From NCBI RefSeq assembly GCF_000346465.2, contig NC_034011.1:18636676-18700675 (forward strand): a stretch of 64,000 bases of DNA, given 5' to 3'. The notes under the pieces were generated by a model that was not told the DNA's origin, ran no database searches, and saw nothing but the letters and a program-made list of their open reading frames with translations. The translations under genes were made by a program, and so were the position numbers. Positions 1 to 10,232 of this stretch are shown piece by piece. How positions within the stretch are numbered: position 1 is the first letter of the stretch; each line of letters opens with the position of its first letter. The DNA is from Prunus persica. Taxonomy: Eukaryota > Streptophyta > Magnoliopsida > Rosales > Rosaceae.

Positions 1-362
1 TCAAATAGCTTCTTTGGTTGGGGAAAGAAGTCAATGAGACATTTTAGATATCTAAATTAAGACATGCACTTTTTCTATCTTAATTCAGGAATCTTTGTAA
101 TGACCCGGTCCTAAATAAATTTTTAATTATTAAGTTATTCAGATAAAAGATCATTTTGTCCCTGAAATATTTTATTAGGTTTAAAGTTGACTTTTTGGCC
201 AGGAAGGAATGTGGGAATTTCGACTATATCGTTGCGTAGAGCACGGCGAGATGAGTTCGTAGACACGTAGTGAGCTTGAATCGGAGCTATAACGAAGAAG
301 TTACAAGCAAAACATCACCAGTGGCACAATCGTAATTATTGCGAAAAGGATTTGATAACAAT

Positions 363-368
<6 letters not shown>

Positions 369-396
<28 letters not shown>
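369..396. repeat. (TC)14 microsatellite
   Basis: Fourteen perfect TC dinucleotides inside the presumed solo LTR. CT-rich tracts are common near plant transcription starts, but nothing else here marks one. Confidence 0.95.
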
Positions 397-399
<3 letters not shown>

Positions 400-1780
400 A
401 GCGCAACCTTCTCCCCCGACCAGTTTTTGGGCAGCCATTGGTTCTGGCCACCACATGCCACGACACTGGTGTTAAGCTCACCGGCACAGCCTCGCCGTCA
501 TACCCCAGCCTGTTTGTGCCGCCAACCGTTGTCCAGTCGCCGGAAAACACGAGATTTTGGCCGGTTTTCATTGAAATTTTTTGACGTTCGTTCTTCCTCC
601 TCCGGCCACCGATTCTGACAAGTGAAGTATGGATTCTCACCTATTTTTCGTGATCTAGCTGATGGTTGGGTAGGATTTCATCAATTTTGAGCATAGGTAA
701 TTTGATTTTCAAATTGGATTTCGGCCAGTTTTGGGATAACGATTCCGGCTACTTCCGGCCCTTTTTGGGGGTAGGCCTAAGAACAAAAGAGACTCCAAAT
801 AGGGTGTTACACCTAGGGTAGGAGTCTTGAGCCGTGATTTGACGGCGCGTGGAAGCTGTTGAAAAGGGGCATTGTGTCCCGATGTGACATCCTGGTCCCC
901 ACGAGCGCGTAGAGGTGCTCGGATTTCAATTTGGATATCGTTCGAGTCTCGAACGGATTTTGCCTATTGTACGTTATTCGGGTTCGATAGGTTTGAACAG
1001 TTGGATAGTCTTAAATTTAATGTATGTTAATATAGGCATTTCTAGGATCGTGTAGGAATTCATGGATCGTGAATCGGAACCTCGGCTGTTCCAATTTAAT
1101 AACTTGAAGTTTGTGTTTTACAATAACCGTCCAATCGTGCGATCCAATCGTTCGATTTGGACAAAACTTGCAGGACGTGTATCCTAAATCTTGTAAAACC
1201 AATAGGAGCTTTCGGATCAGAATTGGAGGTCGTGGGCCCGTTTGACCAAGTTTGGGTAGTTTGACCCTTTGTTGACCATGAGTCTTCCGAGATAGTTTCA
1301 CCTTTCTAAGAGGATTAAAATGACCTTATTGACGAGTCTTGACCGTTAGTTGAGTTATGTTGATCACATGGGATTATGAGATTAATTTATTGTTTTAAAC
1401 TGGGGGATTAGTAGATGTTTTATTGTTGTTTGAAGTTTATGCAATATTGGAAATTGGAATATATGATTATTAAGAAGTGAGTGGACATTTATTTTAAATA
1501 TGCATTATTTTCTCTGATTGGAAGAATATGCATGAAAATAGTTTATTTGTATATATAAATAGATATTTTGGATAAAAGAGTGAGAAATTCATAAGTTGCG
1601 ATATTAGTATTATGAAATTGAGAATTTGATTGTGATTAAAGTATTTGATGGTTAGTTTCTTAAAAAGGGTCAAGTTATTTATGATTTTAGTCTTGGATGG
1701 ATTTTTGGGGAAAATCGGGAATTGAATATTACGGTTTATTATGGGAAGTTATATGAATACATTATGTAAAAGTACATACT

Positions 1781-2330
1781 TCCCATATGTGGCGTTGGAA
1801 TTTCCGGTGTATGGGAAGAATGTATGATTATTAGGTCTCACACGTGGCGTTGGAATTTCCGGTGTATGGGAAGAATGTATGATTATTAGGTCTCACACGT
1901 GGCGTTGGAATTTCCGGTGTATGGGAAGATTATGTGATTATTAGGTCTCACACGTGGCGTTGGAACTTCCGGCGTGTGAGACACTTCCCATACGTGGCGT
2001 TGGAATTTCCGGCGTATGGGAAGATTATGTGATTATTAGGTTTCACATGTGGCGTTGGAATTTCTAGCGTGTGAGACACTTCCCATACGTGGCGTTGGAA
2101 TTTTCCGGCGTATGGGAAGATTATGTGATTATTAGGTCTCACACGTGACGTTGGAATTTTTGGCGTGTGAGACACTTTCCATACGTGGCCTTGGAATTTC
2201 CGGCATATGGGAAGATTATGTGATTATTAGGTCTCACATGTGGCGTTGGAATATTTCGGCATGTGAGACCCTGTGATTTGTTATGAATTATCACACGTGG
2301 CGTTGGAGAATTCCGGGGTGTGGTAAAAGA
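1781..2330. repeat. minisatellite of alternating hairpin units
   Basis: About eleven copies share the core ACGTGGCGTTGGAATTTCCGG with small changes. Most units are flanked by arms that pair with each other: CTTCCCATACG with CGTATGGGAAG, or GTCTCACACG with CGTGTGAGAC. The two arm types alternate through much of the array, joined by a spacer like GATTATGTGATTATTAG. The arms drift, but in several units both sides drift together. Most cores contain ACGTGGC, the ABRE/G-box core. No coding function is suggested. Confidence 0.9.
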
Positions 2331-3215
2331 ATAGGGAGAGGAAGAATGGATTATTTTACTATATCAGGGAAAGATTGATGCTTAAAAGAATAATGTCTGG
2401 TGTGTTGTGATTTAAGGAGAAAGGGAAAGGAATAATTCTAGAATTTACTATTTTGTATTGCTGTAATGGATTATATGTTATTTGAACTGGGATTTTTGTA
2501 GAAAGAACTACGTGTGGCTTGATCCCTCAGTAAGGGTAAGTAGGTAGCCTAGGGTCCCACCCGGGTGCAGTCGCGAACTAAAGTTATTTTGGTCTTTGAA
2601 TGAGTTTGGTGTCAACCTTGTCGGTGGTTTTAAGACTCGATCAAAAGCGAGACTTGATTGAATAAATATTTATCATTCCGTTGGACTAAGTGAGTGTTGT
2701 TAATTTGTGATTGTGGTCAAGTTAGGTTTGAAACCGTTTTGAATTGTTGTACGACTTGGGCCAAGTCCTTAATCTACATTCGATTTGTGTTGGTTTGTCA
2801 AATATCACATGATGGACTTTGGGAAGTGGTTTGGTGTTAATTACGGTAGGTATGCGTAAATTAGTTTAAGTTCATTAAATGCATGGTTTATTTTCATTAT
2901 TTGACTTAAGAACTTGGTAGGTGGTTTTGCTTCGGATTATTTGAAGGTCGGATGCCGAATATGTGAATTGCATGAAACTATCTTGTGCATACTGCTGGTT
3001 GGTCATATTAAATATGTTTTAACAGGTTGAGAAGTTTTGGGAAATGTCCATTTTTCAGGAGAGACTTTGTCGAAATTTCGGCAAAAAATCTCGTACCCTT
3101 CTTTATTTTTTGAAAAAGAGGTTATAGTAATTGAAGTGGGCCCGACATCGGGGTGATGTTGGGATTTCCACAGGATTCATTTCGGGTTCTGAGGAATTCG
3201 GGGTGGGTCCTGTCA

Positions 3216-4512
3216 GTCTTGGTTTAGCTTTTGAGTTTTTTTTATTCTTTATTTGCCAAATATTTTAGGTTGTAATTCATTTTCACCCACTTCTGGACAC
3301 GCAATTTCTCTTTCCACAAATTAAAGGGGAAAAAAAAAAAGGAATTCGAGAAAGCATTTTATTATTTTACTCTTTTTCAAAAAACGAAGGCACTAATTAA
3401 AAAGGAGGCAAACACCCACAACTTGTTTCTTGGAATGTCAATGGACGTGGAATAACTCCTAGATGTATCTGATCATAATGACATTTGGTCTGAATTTGAT
3501 ATGAAAATTTGACTTTTAGTGACGAAAATTTTGAAAAACAACGTCGTAGAAACCTTTTAGCCAAGACAAATCGATGAACAACAGTCGCTAAAAACCTTTG
3601 GTGACGAAAAATCTTCAAATTTCTGAGCAAAACAGTAGATGGGTTTTATGGGTTTTAGGTCCTTTTTTGAGCTTCAAATCGTCCTAAAACATAATGTAGG
3701 CCACCTAAGACCCCCAAACCTAGTCCAAATCATCATAATAACCATTCTAAACATGTCGGTGGCTTCAGATTGACTAGAAAAACAACAAAAAAGACATTAG
3801 GCAGAAATTTTGATTTTGGCCAAAATAAGAACCTACTTAGCTATGTTGCTATTTTCTGTCATTTAAACTCAACCAATGACCAAAAAAGCTTTTGTAACAC
3901 ATCTGAAATGTGCTGTAAACAACCTAGGGCTAGAAAAATACTAAAATTGTTCTTTGGAACACAAAATCTTTTGTTTGATGACCCAAAACTTAACAACAAC
4001 AAAAAAACATGAAAAATGTAAGAGAAATCACACAGAAACACAAAAAAAAAAAAAAAAGAAATGAAAACGAAAACAAAGATGAGAATGCTTGGGTTGACTC
4101 CCAAGAAGCGCTTAGGTTATAGTCGTGAGCTAGACTTTTTGATGCACGGAGACTAGATAGAATCTACCGGCTCACTAAAAGAGAGCTAGGTCTTCTCTAT
4201 CTCAAAGGGTGACTTGATGTAAGGCTTCAAGCAATGCCATTCTCTTTGAAGGTCGGCTAATCTTTATTATTCTGAATTTCAATGGCACCATATGGGAAGA
4301 CTTGCAATATAAGAAAGGGGTTTTTTTTTCTATCTTAATTAGCTTTTGAGTTTTTTTTTTGGCCAAATATTTTAGGTTGTAATTCATTTTCAACCACTCA
4401 TGGACACGAAATTTCTCTTTCCACAATTTAAAGGAAAAAAAAAGGGAATATGAGAAAGCATTTTATTATTTTACTTTTTTCAAAAAAAGAAGGCACTAAT
4501 TAACAAGGAGGC
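3216..4512 (-). mobile_element. retroelement fragment between 140-bp direct repeats
   Basis: Positions about 3269-3408 and 4370-4512 are near-identical direct repeats (AGGTTGTAATTCATTTTC ... CACTAATTA). Between them, minus-strand text at about 4085-4115 resembles the GCGCTTCTTGGGAGTCAACCC phrase often seen just after pol in plant LTR retrotransposons. There is no ORF of note. I read it as a degraded internal fragment plus duplicated flank; the family is uncertain. Confidence 0.4.
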
Positions 4513-4962
4513 CACTTAACATAGTCACATTAATAAGAATGAAAATTAGAGGCACATGCTCTTCCCTTTCTCTTACTAATCAATGATTTGACAAAACCAT
4601 GAGCATCCTCATATTTATGTATAAAACAAAGAAACTGACATTCTCCAATAGGTCTTTTAGTGGAAGATATGTTTCTTTGACTAAAATCTCAACAAAAAAC
4701 TGACATTCTCGAATAGGTCTTTTAGGATGGTAACAATTGAGATGATCTTCAAAAGCTTAATTTAAGGTGTAAATGTGTACGAAATTTTTAGTTGACAATA
4801 TACACCAGTAGTCAGTAGGATCCAGCCCAATTTGAAAATGTCTGCACTTCAAGCTTGAAAAGATCATCATCATTCATGTCTTAATTTCTCTAACATTTTT
4901 AAATGCTGATCATCCTAATCTCATAATGATGCAACAATGTAAAGCAGAAAAAGTATACCAGT
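4513..4962. other. 3' flank of a PEPR-like relic, displaced by the gypsy insertion
   Basis: Positions 4731-4962 match the spacer just downstream of the intact receptor kinase (40671-41376), including GATGATCTTC, CAGTAATCAGTAGGATCC-like text and the AAAGTATACCAGT end. The match resumes at 18879 on the far side of the gypsy element, so this is the left half of a target site split by that insertion. No gene is seen in 4513-4730. Confidence 0.75.
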
Positions 4963-6533
4963 TGTTTGGGCCCAAATTCGGCACGCCCAAAACCAAAAGA
5001 CAGGCCCATGATAAAATTGCCTGCTCAGCCCAGAGACTTGAGAAAAACAAAAATAAGATCCAGACAGATTGGGCTTCACACCAAGAATGTTGGAAATAAA
5101 GCCTCAGCCCAAAGAAAGCCCAAATGTGGAAACTTTCGAAATAGGCTTCAAAGATCAGCCCGTATTTTTTGTTAGGTTCAAACCCAAAGGATCAAAGACA
5201 CACCCACGTGATTGCCTCAACTTTGGAAAAGTCAGCAATTCCAACTAAAGTTTAAAAATGTGAGAGGGACGTCTCTGAAACACTGCCAATTGAAGATCAA
5301 AAACCCATCTGTGTTCGAGATTTTGCTCCAAATCAATACACCATCTCCCAAGGAATTCACGGATCACGCTTTCTAAGTTAGAACGGGAAACAGGGAACCA
5401 CTCAGAAAATACAAAAGAAAAAAAGAGCCAAACCGCCATAAAAAGCCCACCCAGACGGTAGCGTTGGTTGAATTAGAAAGCTGCCACCCAGGAAACCAGG
5501 GAAGGGACTGCTTTAGGAGATGACTGTTCAGAACCTATCTGCCTTGATTGATAAGAAATCCTTCTTACTTTACATTATAAGAAGATCTTTTTGCCGCCCA
5601 TTATTTAGGATTAAAAATCACCTCCCCAGGAGGGTCTCTTATAAAAACGAAAGTAGGCAAGGGAACAAAGGACACTCAATTCATCAATCAATAAAAAAAA
5701 ACAAACAAGAAAACAATCAAAAGCTCACTTGAATCCCAAGAGAAAAACAGCTTTAGATCAGAATTTCAAAGTTCAGACTTAGAAAATAAGTCTTTTGAAA
5801 ACGAGATCCCTCTCGTTACAAATTTGGTTTAGCAAAAGCCAAGACAAACATAGTTTGAGTTTTCACAAACATGAAAACCTCAACAAATTTTACAGCATAG
5901 TTCCAGCTTGCCAAATCCTCGAGAATAGCCACTTCTGTCCCTTCAAACTGAAGAAGCTGCAGTTCTGTCCGCTCAAAAGTCTCCCAAGGCTTAAAGTAGA
6001 TTGAAGCTCTGCCAGAATTGAACTTTGGTATCGATTTACAGCTGAAGCCAAGCAGCTAAAGTTGTTGACAGCACAGTCCAGCACAGACATACCCAGTCCA
6101 GCCCGGATCAGAAGTTTCTACCTAGGCAGAAATGGGATTCCAGCCATCTTTTTGTCTGTCTAGAGTTGATTTCTCCCTTCTTAATTTTGTAAAAGGCAGT
6201 TCTGCTTGAAACAGTCTACCTTATTATTATATATTCTGGCCAGAACAACCATTTGATACTGAGATAAATTATGAAAGTCCTCACCAGTCTGAGGCAAGAA
6301 AAGAACTTACTTGGGAGATATTCCTCACCCAAATTCACAATCATTTGTTTTAGAAGTCAGTAACTTGAGGCGCAAGTTATCCACTCTAAAAATAACTCTG
6401 CTAGAATTTTCATTACTAGCAGTGGCACGCTCACACACCAAAGAAAGCTGACTTGTCGACCAACCAGTGGTCTCCAAGCCAGTGGGGAACTTCGCCCTTC
6501 CACCTCAGGAGTAAACACGAAAACGGGTGAACA
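4963..6533 (+). repeat. 5' LTR of the gypsy element
   Basis: 1571 bp, TG...CA ends, near-identical to 17315-18878. A TATAAAA box lies at 5640-5646, which puts U3 at about 4963-5670. One clear indel against the 3' LTR is a 7-bp segment near 6031-6040 that is absent there. Confidence 0.95.
5640..5646 (+). promoter_or_regulatory. LTR TATA box
   Basis: TATAAAA in the context CTCTTATAAAAACGAAAG, conserved at 17994-18000 in the 3' LTR. It would drive the sense genomic RNA from about 25-35 bp downstream. Confidence 0.7.
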
Positions 6534-6534
6534 A

Positions 6535-6554
6535 TTTGGCACGCCCAGTGGGAC
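6535..6554 (+). other. primer binding site of the gypsy element
   Basis: TTTGGCACGCCCAGTGGGAC begins one base after the 5' LTR end, where a tRNA primer site is expected. It is not the common initiator-Met site (TGGTATCAGAGC). I do not assign the tRNA. Confidence 0.65.
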
Positions 6555-6632
6555 TTCTCAGTATACATACTCTGACAGAATCATTCACAGATTTACAAAT
6601 ACCGGAAGATCTAGTCAGAACCCACACCAGAT

Positions 6633-9600
6633 ATGGAGAAAAACAAGATGGTTATCAGGGAAGGCCTCGAGTCAGAAGAAAGCGATGCTAGGCAATCTGC
6701 CCACGGCAGTACAGGAAGTAGATGTTCCAGGACTGGCTCCAAAAGGATGAATCAAATACAGGAGTCAGTACTCCGACAAGAAATCACAGTACAAAGGAGC
6801 CAGGACACTCTCAATAACATGACAGCCATGATGCAATGGCAGGTTAACAGACAGTTCCGGAAGGACCGAGAATCCGCCATGGCCAGAATTCCAAACCCGG
6901 ATCCTATACTCCAGCAGTTAGATCTCCCGTATGGCCCTCCGCCGGGATTAACGTGGCCATATCAGGAAAATCCCCTAGTTGCACAGATGGCTGGAGTGCC
7001 AGACCACAGAGAAATTCAGACTGGTCCGAGGGAAGGAGCCCTTCCTAATCAAGAACATGAAGCCCCAGCTCAACCAGATAACCTGGCACTGGCTCAGAAC
7101 CAGCCAGAACCTCAGCCCATTCCACCTCATGTGGCCCCACATGATCAACCTTTGGCGCTTCTGCCTGAACCACCGGTAATATTGCCGTATAGACCCAGAA
7201 GGATGGACCCTAATCCATTCCCTCCACTTGCAAGAGGGAGGAGAGGCCGAGGAGGGAACAACTTTTTTGCTAATCATGACAGGAATAGACCGGGGGCAAA
7301 CTGGAGGAATCATCCAAAAGTCGAAGAGCAGGAAGAACACAGGGAGGAAGTTCCACCCAGACCACACAGAGCAGAGCCCAAGTTTGATTACGTTCAGCCA
7401 GAGCAGGGACAAAATCTTCCCCCCGTCAATGCTTTGAATGACATAGGAGCATTGCAAAGAATGATCAGAGAAATCATGGAGCCTGAGGCCAGAAGAGGGG
7501 AAAGGCCTACTTACAGAAAGCCATACCCAGCCTATATCGATCAAATACCATTGTCTCCAGGTTTCAAAGTACCAAACTTCACTCTGTTCAATGGGGAGGA
7601 CCCTCATGCTTCCTCAGTTGAACATATAGGCAGGTTCTCCGTCCAATGCATAGCTATTGAGAACAACCCTCTGCTGAAACTAAGGCTTTTCGGCAACTCT
7701 CTCTCTGGACAAGCTTTTACCTGGTACACCAGCCTGCCAGCTAACTCTGTTCAAACCTGGGAACAGATGGAAAATATCTTCCATGACTACTATTACAGGA
7801 TTCAGCTAGAAGTCACCATCAGTGATCTAGCTGCCCTCAAGCAAAGTGAAGATGAACCGGCCCAAGATTTCATAACCAGGTTCAGAAAGCTCAAGATGAA
7901 GTGCCGAATCCCTATGGAAGAAAGGCACTTCATCCAGATGGCCCAAGCCGCCCTTAAAATTTCTCTCAGGAAGAGGTTCGACGGGATATTGTTCGGAGAT
8001 CTGGCAGAACTGGCTGATAAGGCATCCAAATATGAGGAGTTACTCGGGGAAGAACAGCAAAGGAGGAACTCCTCCAAAGGTACATACTATAAAACCCATT
8101 CTTCTTCAGTCCACCTGATCGAGGTGGAATCACAAGAAGATGCAGAAGAATCAGAAGAGAAAGAGGTTTCAGTGGCAGAAATGGCAAAACTAAAACATCC
8201 CATTAATTGCAAAGCCCTCACAAAGCCACTACCATTCACAGGAGGATTCGTTCCAAACAAGCCAACACAAAACAAGGTCTACTCTTTCGACTTAACCAAG
8301 GTTGATGCCTTGTTCGACGAAATGCTACTGCAGAAGGCAATAGAAACGCCTCACAGAATACCGAAGCTGGAAGAACTCAAGGGCAGACAGTACTGCAGGT
8401 GGCACAACTCTTGGAACCATTCTACCAACAGTTGTGTTGTTTTCAGGGACGTGATACAAGAAGGGATAACGGCAGGAAGGTTGAAACTGGCAGAAAAACC
8501 ACCATCGGTCACAACGGATCCTTTTCCTCAACCTCAAGTCAATATGGTCAACTTAAATTGGCCAGAACAGAGGAAAACCGAGCCAATCACAGATGCTGGT
8601 TGCAGCAGAGGCAGAAGAATCATATGGGAGACCAGTCAAATACCAAGAGCGACCATCTCGGCTGGGGTAGTGCTCTGCAGTAGGTGCAAATGTGAAACAG
8701 AGCTAGAGGTGGTTCTAGACAGACAAAATCAGCCCACACCTAGTGTCTTTGACAGGATTGGAACCTCATCCCGAGACAAAACAAGGCAGAAGAGCTGTCT
8801 TAGGCCTACACAATACAGCGAGAGGAGGATGGAGCAACCCAGAAAGGAAATACCAGTCAAGACACCCGGAAACGAAAGACCCTTGGCAACGATCATAGAA
8901 GGGAGATGGTATTCTGTAGGAAGAAGCGGTAGACCGACTCTGGAGCTAACCAGAACTCAGAAAAGGAGAATCCACAGGCAATACTGCACATATCTTAAGA
9001 GCCAAGATGATACGCAGGTACGTTCACAATCCAGTTCTGCCAGGAAAGGAAAAAATCCTGAAACACTTCCCCAGACAGAACAGAAAGCTTGCCAGTCAAG
9101 GGAATTGCTGAAAACAGAACCGCCAGCCAGGTCTCCTATCCATGTAGCCTCGTCATCCAACAATCGTCCTGACACCACGCAGACACCAGACAAATCCGGG
9201 TCTACCCCGTTACAAGGAGAAGACGACTACGCTGAGGAATATGAAGAAGAGCAATTGGACTATGAACCTTCTGCAGATGATCAGAATGAGCCCCTCGAAG
9301 TAGCAGAGCAGGATGACTGGACGGAAGAATACGGGGAAGAATTAATGGAATTTGGTGAAGAATTGGACCCAGAAACGGAAGCTTTTGGCGCAGAATTAGA
9401 AGACCTCCTACAGGGTGATCTGGGAATTAATATGGTATTCATCCTACCAGGTAAATTCAGGGCTGCCGAGGGACAAGAAAGCACTCTGGAAGGAGATGTT
9501 TTCTCTCAAGAAAGCTTTGAATGTAGATTGGCAGAAGCAGAGGAGCTGCCAGAACCACAAGCAGACAACCCCAGGACAGGCGGAACAGCCAATAAACCAG

Positions 9601-10232
9601 CTTCAGAGCAACTTTGTTTCTCCAAGCCAACCAGAGAAATGGCAAATCACCTCAGGCCTTTGTTTATAACGGCAAATCTTGGGGGTATTCCTATTTCCAA
9701 GATCATGGTAGATGGAGGTGCAGCCATTAATCTATTACCCCACAGAATGCTGACCAAGTTGGGCAGAACAGAGAAAGATTTGATTCCAACACGATTGACC
9801 GTCATCAACTTCGCTGGGGGCATCACAAAAATACATGGCATCTTAAACGTTGATGTCATAGTCGGAAGCAAAGAGTTGAAAATAGCTTTCTTTGTGATAG
9901 ACACTACTTCCACCACCTACAATGCACTACTTGGCAGGGATTGGATTCACCAGAACCTTTGTATTCCTTCCACCCTCCACCAGCAGTTAGCACTATGGAA
10001 TGAAGAAGGCTGCATGGAGATTATAGAGGCCGATCCACGGCCATTCCTGCCCTCTGCCATGTGCTTTGAAGCAAGGTATTATCATGATGACCTCGGTCCT
10101 TTCACTTTCCTTGGAGTCAATCAGAACGGCCGCCCCCATGGTGTCACGGCCCAAAGACTCATTGAAGAAGGTTTAGCCAGTTCTCTAGAGGACTGGAATA
10201 GACCTTTTTGTGCTGAACTTCCAGAACTCTGA
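6633..10232 (+). CDS. gag-pro: gag-protease polyprotein (ORF1)
   Basis: 1199 residues from ATG 6633, the first good start after the PBS. The N-terminal about 290 residues are Pro/Gln/Arg-rich and of low complexity. Residues about 300-470 are the retrotransposon gag (capsid) domain, with LFNGEDPHAS, FTWYTSLP and AQDFITRFRKLK. Near residues 585-605 a CxxH...H...C motif (CRWHNSWNHSTNSC) takes the place of a standard zinc knuckle. Residues about 830-980 are acidic and variable. Residues about 1010-1120 are the aspartic protease, with the active-site variant VDGGAAINLLP (DGG in place of DSG/DTG, as is usual in Tat elements) and the second-half GRDWIH motif. The stop overlaps the next start as TGATG. 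The frame is open throughout. Confidence 0.92.
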   Translation: MEKNKMVIREGLESEESDARQSAHGSTGSRCSRTGSKRMNQIQESVLRQEITVQRSQDTLNNMTAMMQWQVNRQFRKDRESAMARIPNPDPILQQLDLPYGPPPGLTWPYQENPLVAQMAGVPDHREIQTGPREGALPNQEHEAPAQPDNLALAQNQPEPQPIPPHVAPHDQPLALLPEPPVILPYRPRRMDPNPFPPLARGRRGRGGNNFFANHDRNRPGANWRNHPKVEEQEEHREEVPPRPHRAEPKFDYVQPEQGQNLPPVNALNDIGALQRMIREIMEPEARRGERPTYRKPYPAYIDQIPLSPGFKVPNFTLFNGEDPHASSVEHIGRFSVQCIAIENNPLLKLRLFGNSLSGQAFTWYTSLPANSVQTWEQMENIFHDYYYRIQLEVTISDLAALKQSEDEPAQDFITRFRKLKMKCRIPMEERHFIQMAQAALKISLRKRFDGILFGDLAELADKASKYEELLGEEQQRRNSSKGTYYKTHSSSVHLIEVESQEDAEESEEKEVSVAEMAKLKHPINCKALTKPLPFTGGFVPNKPTQNKVYSFDLTKVDALFDEMLLQKAIETPHRIPKLEELKGRQYCRWHNSWNHSTNSCVVFRDVIQEGITAGRLKLAEKPPSVTTDPFPQPQVNMVNLNWPEQRKTEPITDAGCSRGRRIIWETSQIPRATISAGVVLCSRCKCETELEVVLDRQNQPTPSVFDRIGTSSRDKTRQKSCLRPTQYSERRMEQPRKEIPVKTPGNERPLATIIEGRWYSVGRSGRPTLELTRTQKRRIHRQYCTYLKSQDDTQVRSQSSSARKGKNPETLPQTEQKACQSRELLKTEPPARSPIHVASSSNNRPDTTQTPDKSGSTPLQGEDDYAEEYEEEQLDYEPSADDQNEPLEVAEQDDWTEEYGEELMEFGEELDPETEAFGAELEDLLQGDLGINMVFILPGKFRAAEGQESTLEGDVFSQESFECRLAEAEELPEPQADNPRTGGTANKPASEQLCFSKPTREMANHLRPLFITANLGGIPISKIMVDGGAAINLLPHRMLTKLGRTEKDLIPTRLTVINFAGGITKIHGILNVDVIVGSKELKIAFFVIDTTSTTYNALLGRDWIHQNLCIPSTLHQQLALWNEEGCMEIIEADPRPFLPSAMCFEARYYHDDLGPFTFLGVNQNGRPHGVTAQRLIEEGLASSLEDWNRPFCAELPEL

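Larger units (their letters stand above)
96..3215 (+). mobile_element. probable solo LTR of a long-LTR retrotransposon
   Basis: The block opens with TGTAATGACCCGG and closes with GGTCCTGTCA, the TG...CA ends of an LTR. The flanking five bases are ATCTT on the left and GTCTT on the right, a target duplication with one mismatch. The sequence on both sides (1-95 and 3216-3408) continues as one block that recurs uninterrupted at about 4320-4512, so that copy acts as an approximate empty site. No internal region or pol ORF follows, hence a solo LTR. It holds a TC microsatellite and a hairpin minisatellite. Orientation is taken from the TG start and is weak; the family is not identified. Confidence 0.6.

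Noticed and set aside
1781..2330. CRISPR-like array of regular repeats
   Set aside because: Plant nuclear context, no cas genes, repeats vary, and the spacers are themselves repeats. It is a minisatellite.
6975..7607. 210-codon minus-strand open frame
   Set aside because: Antisense shadow of gag with no domain and no conserved start context; the plus frame clearly encodes gag.
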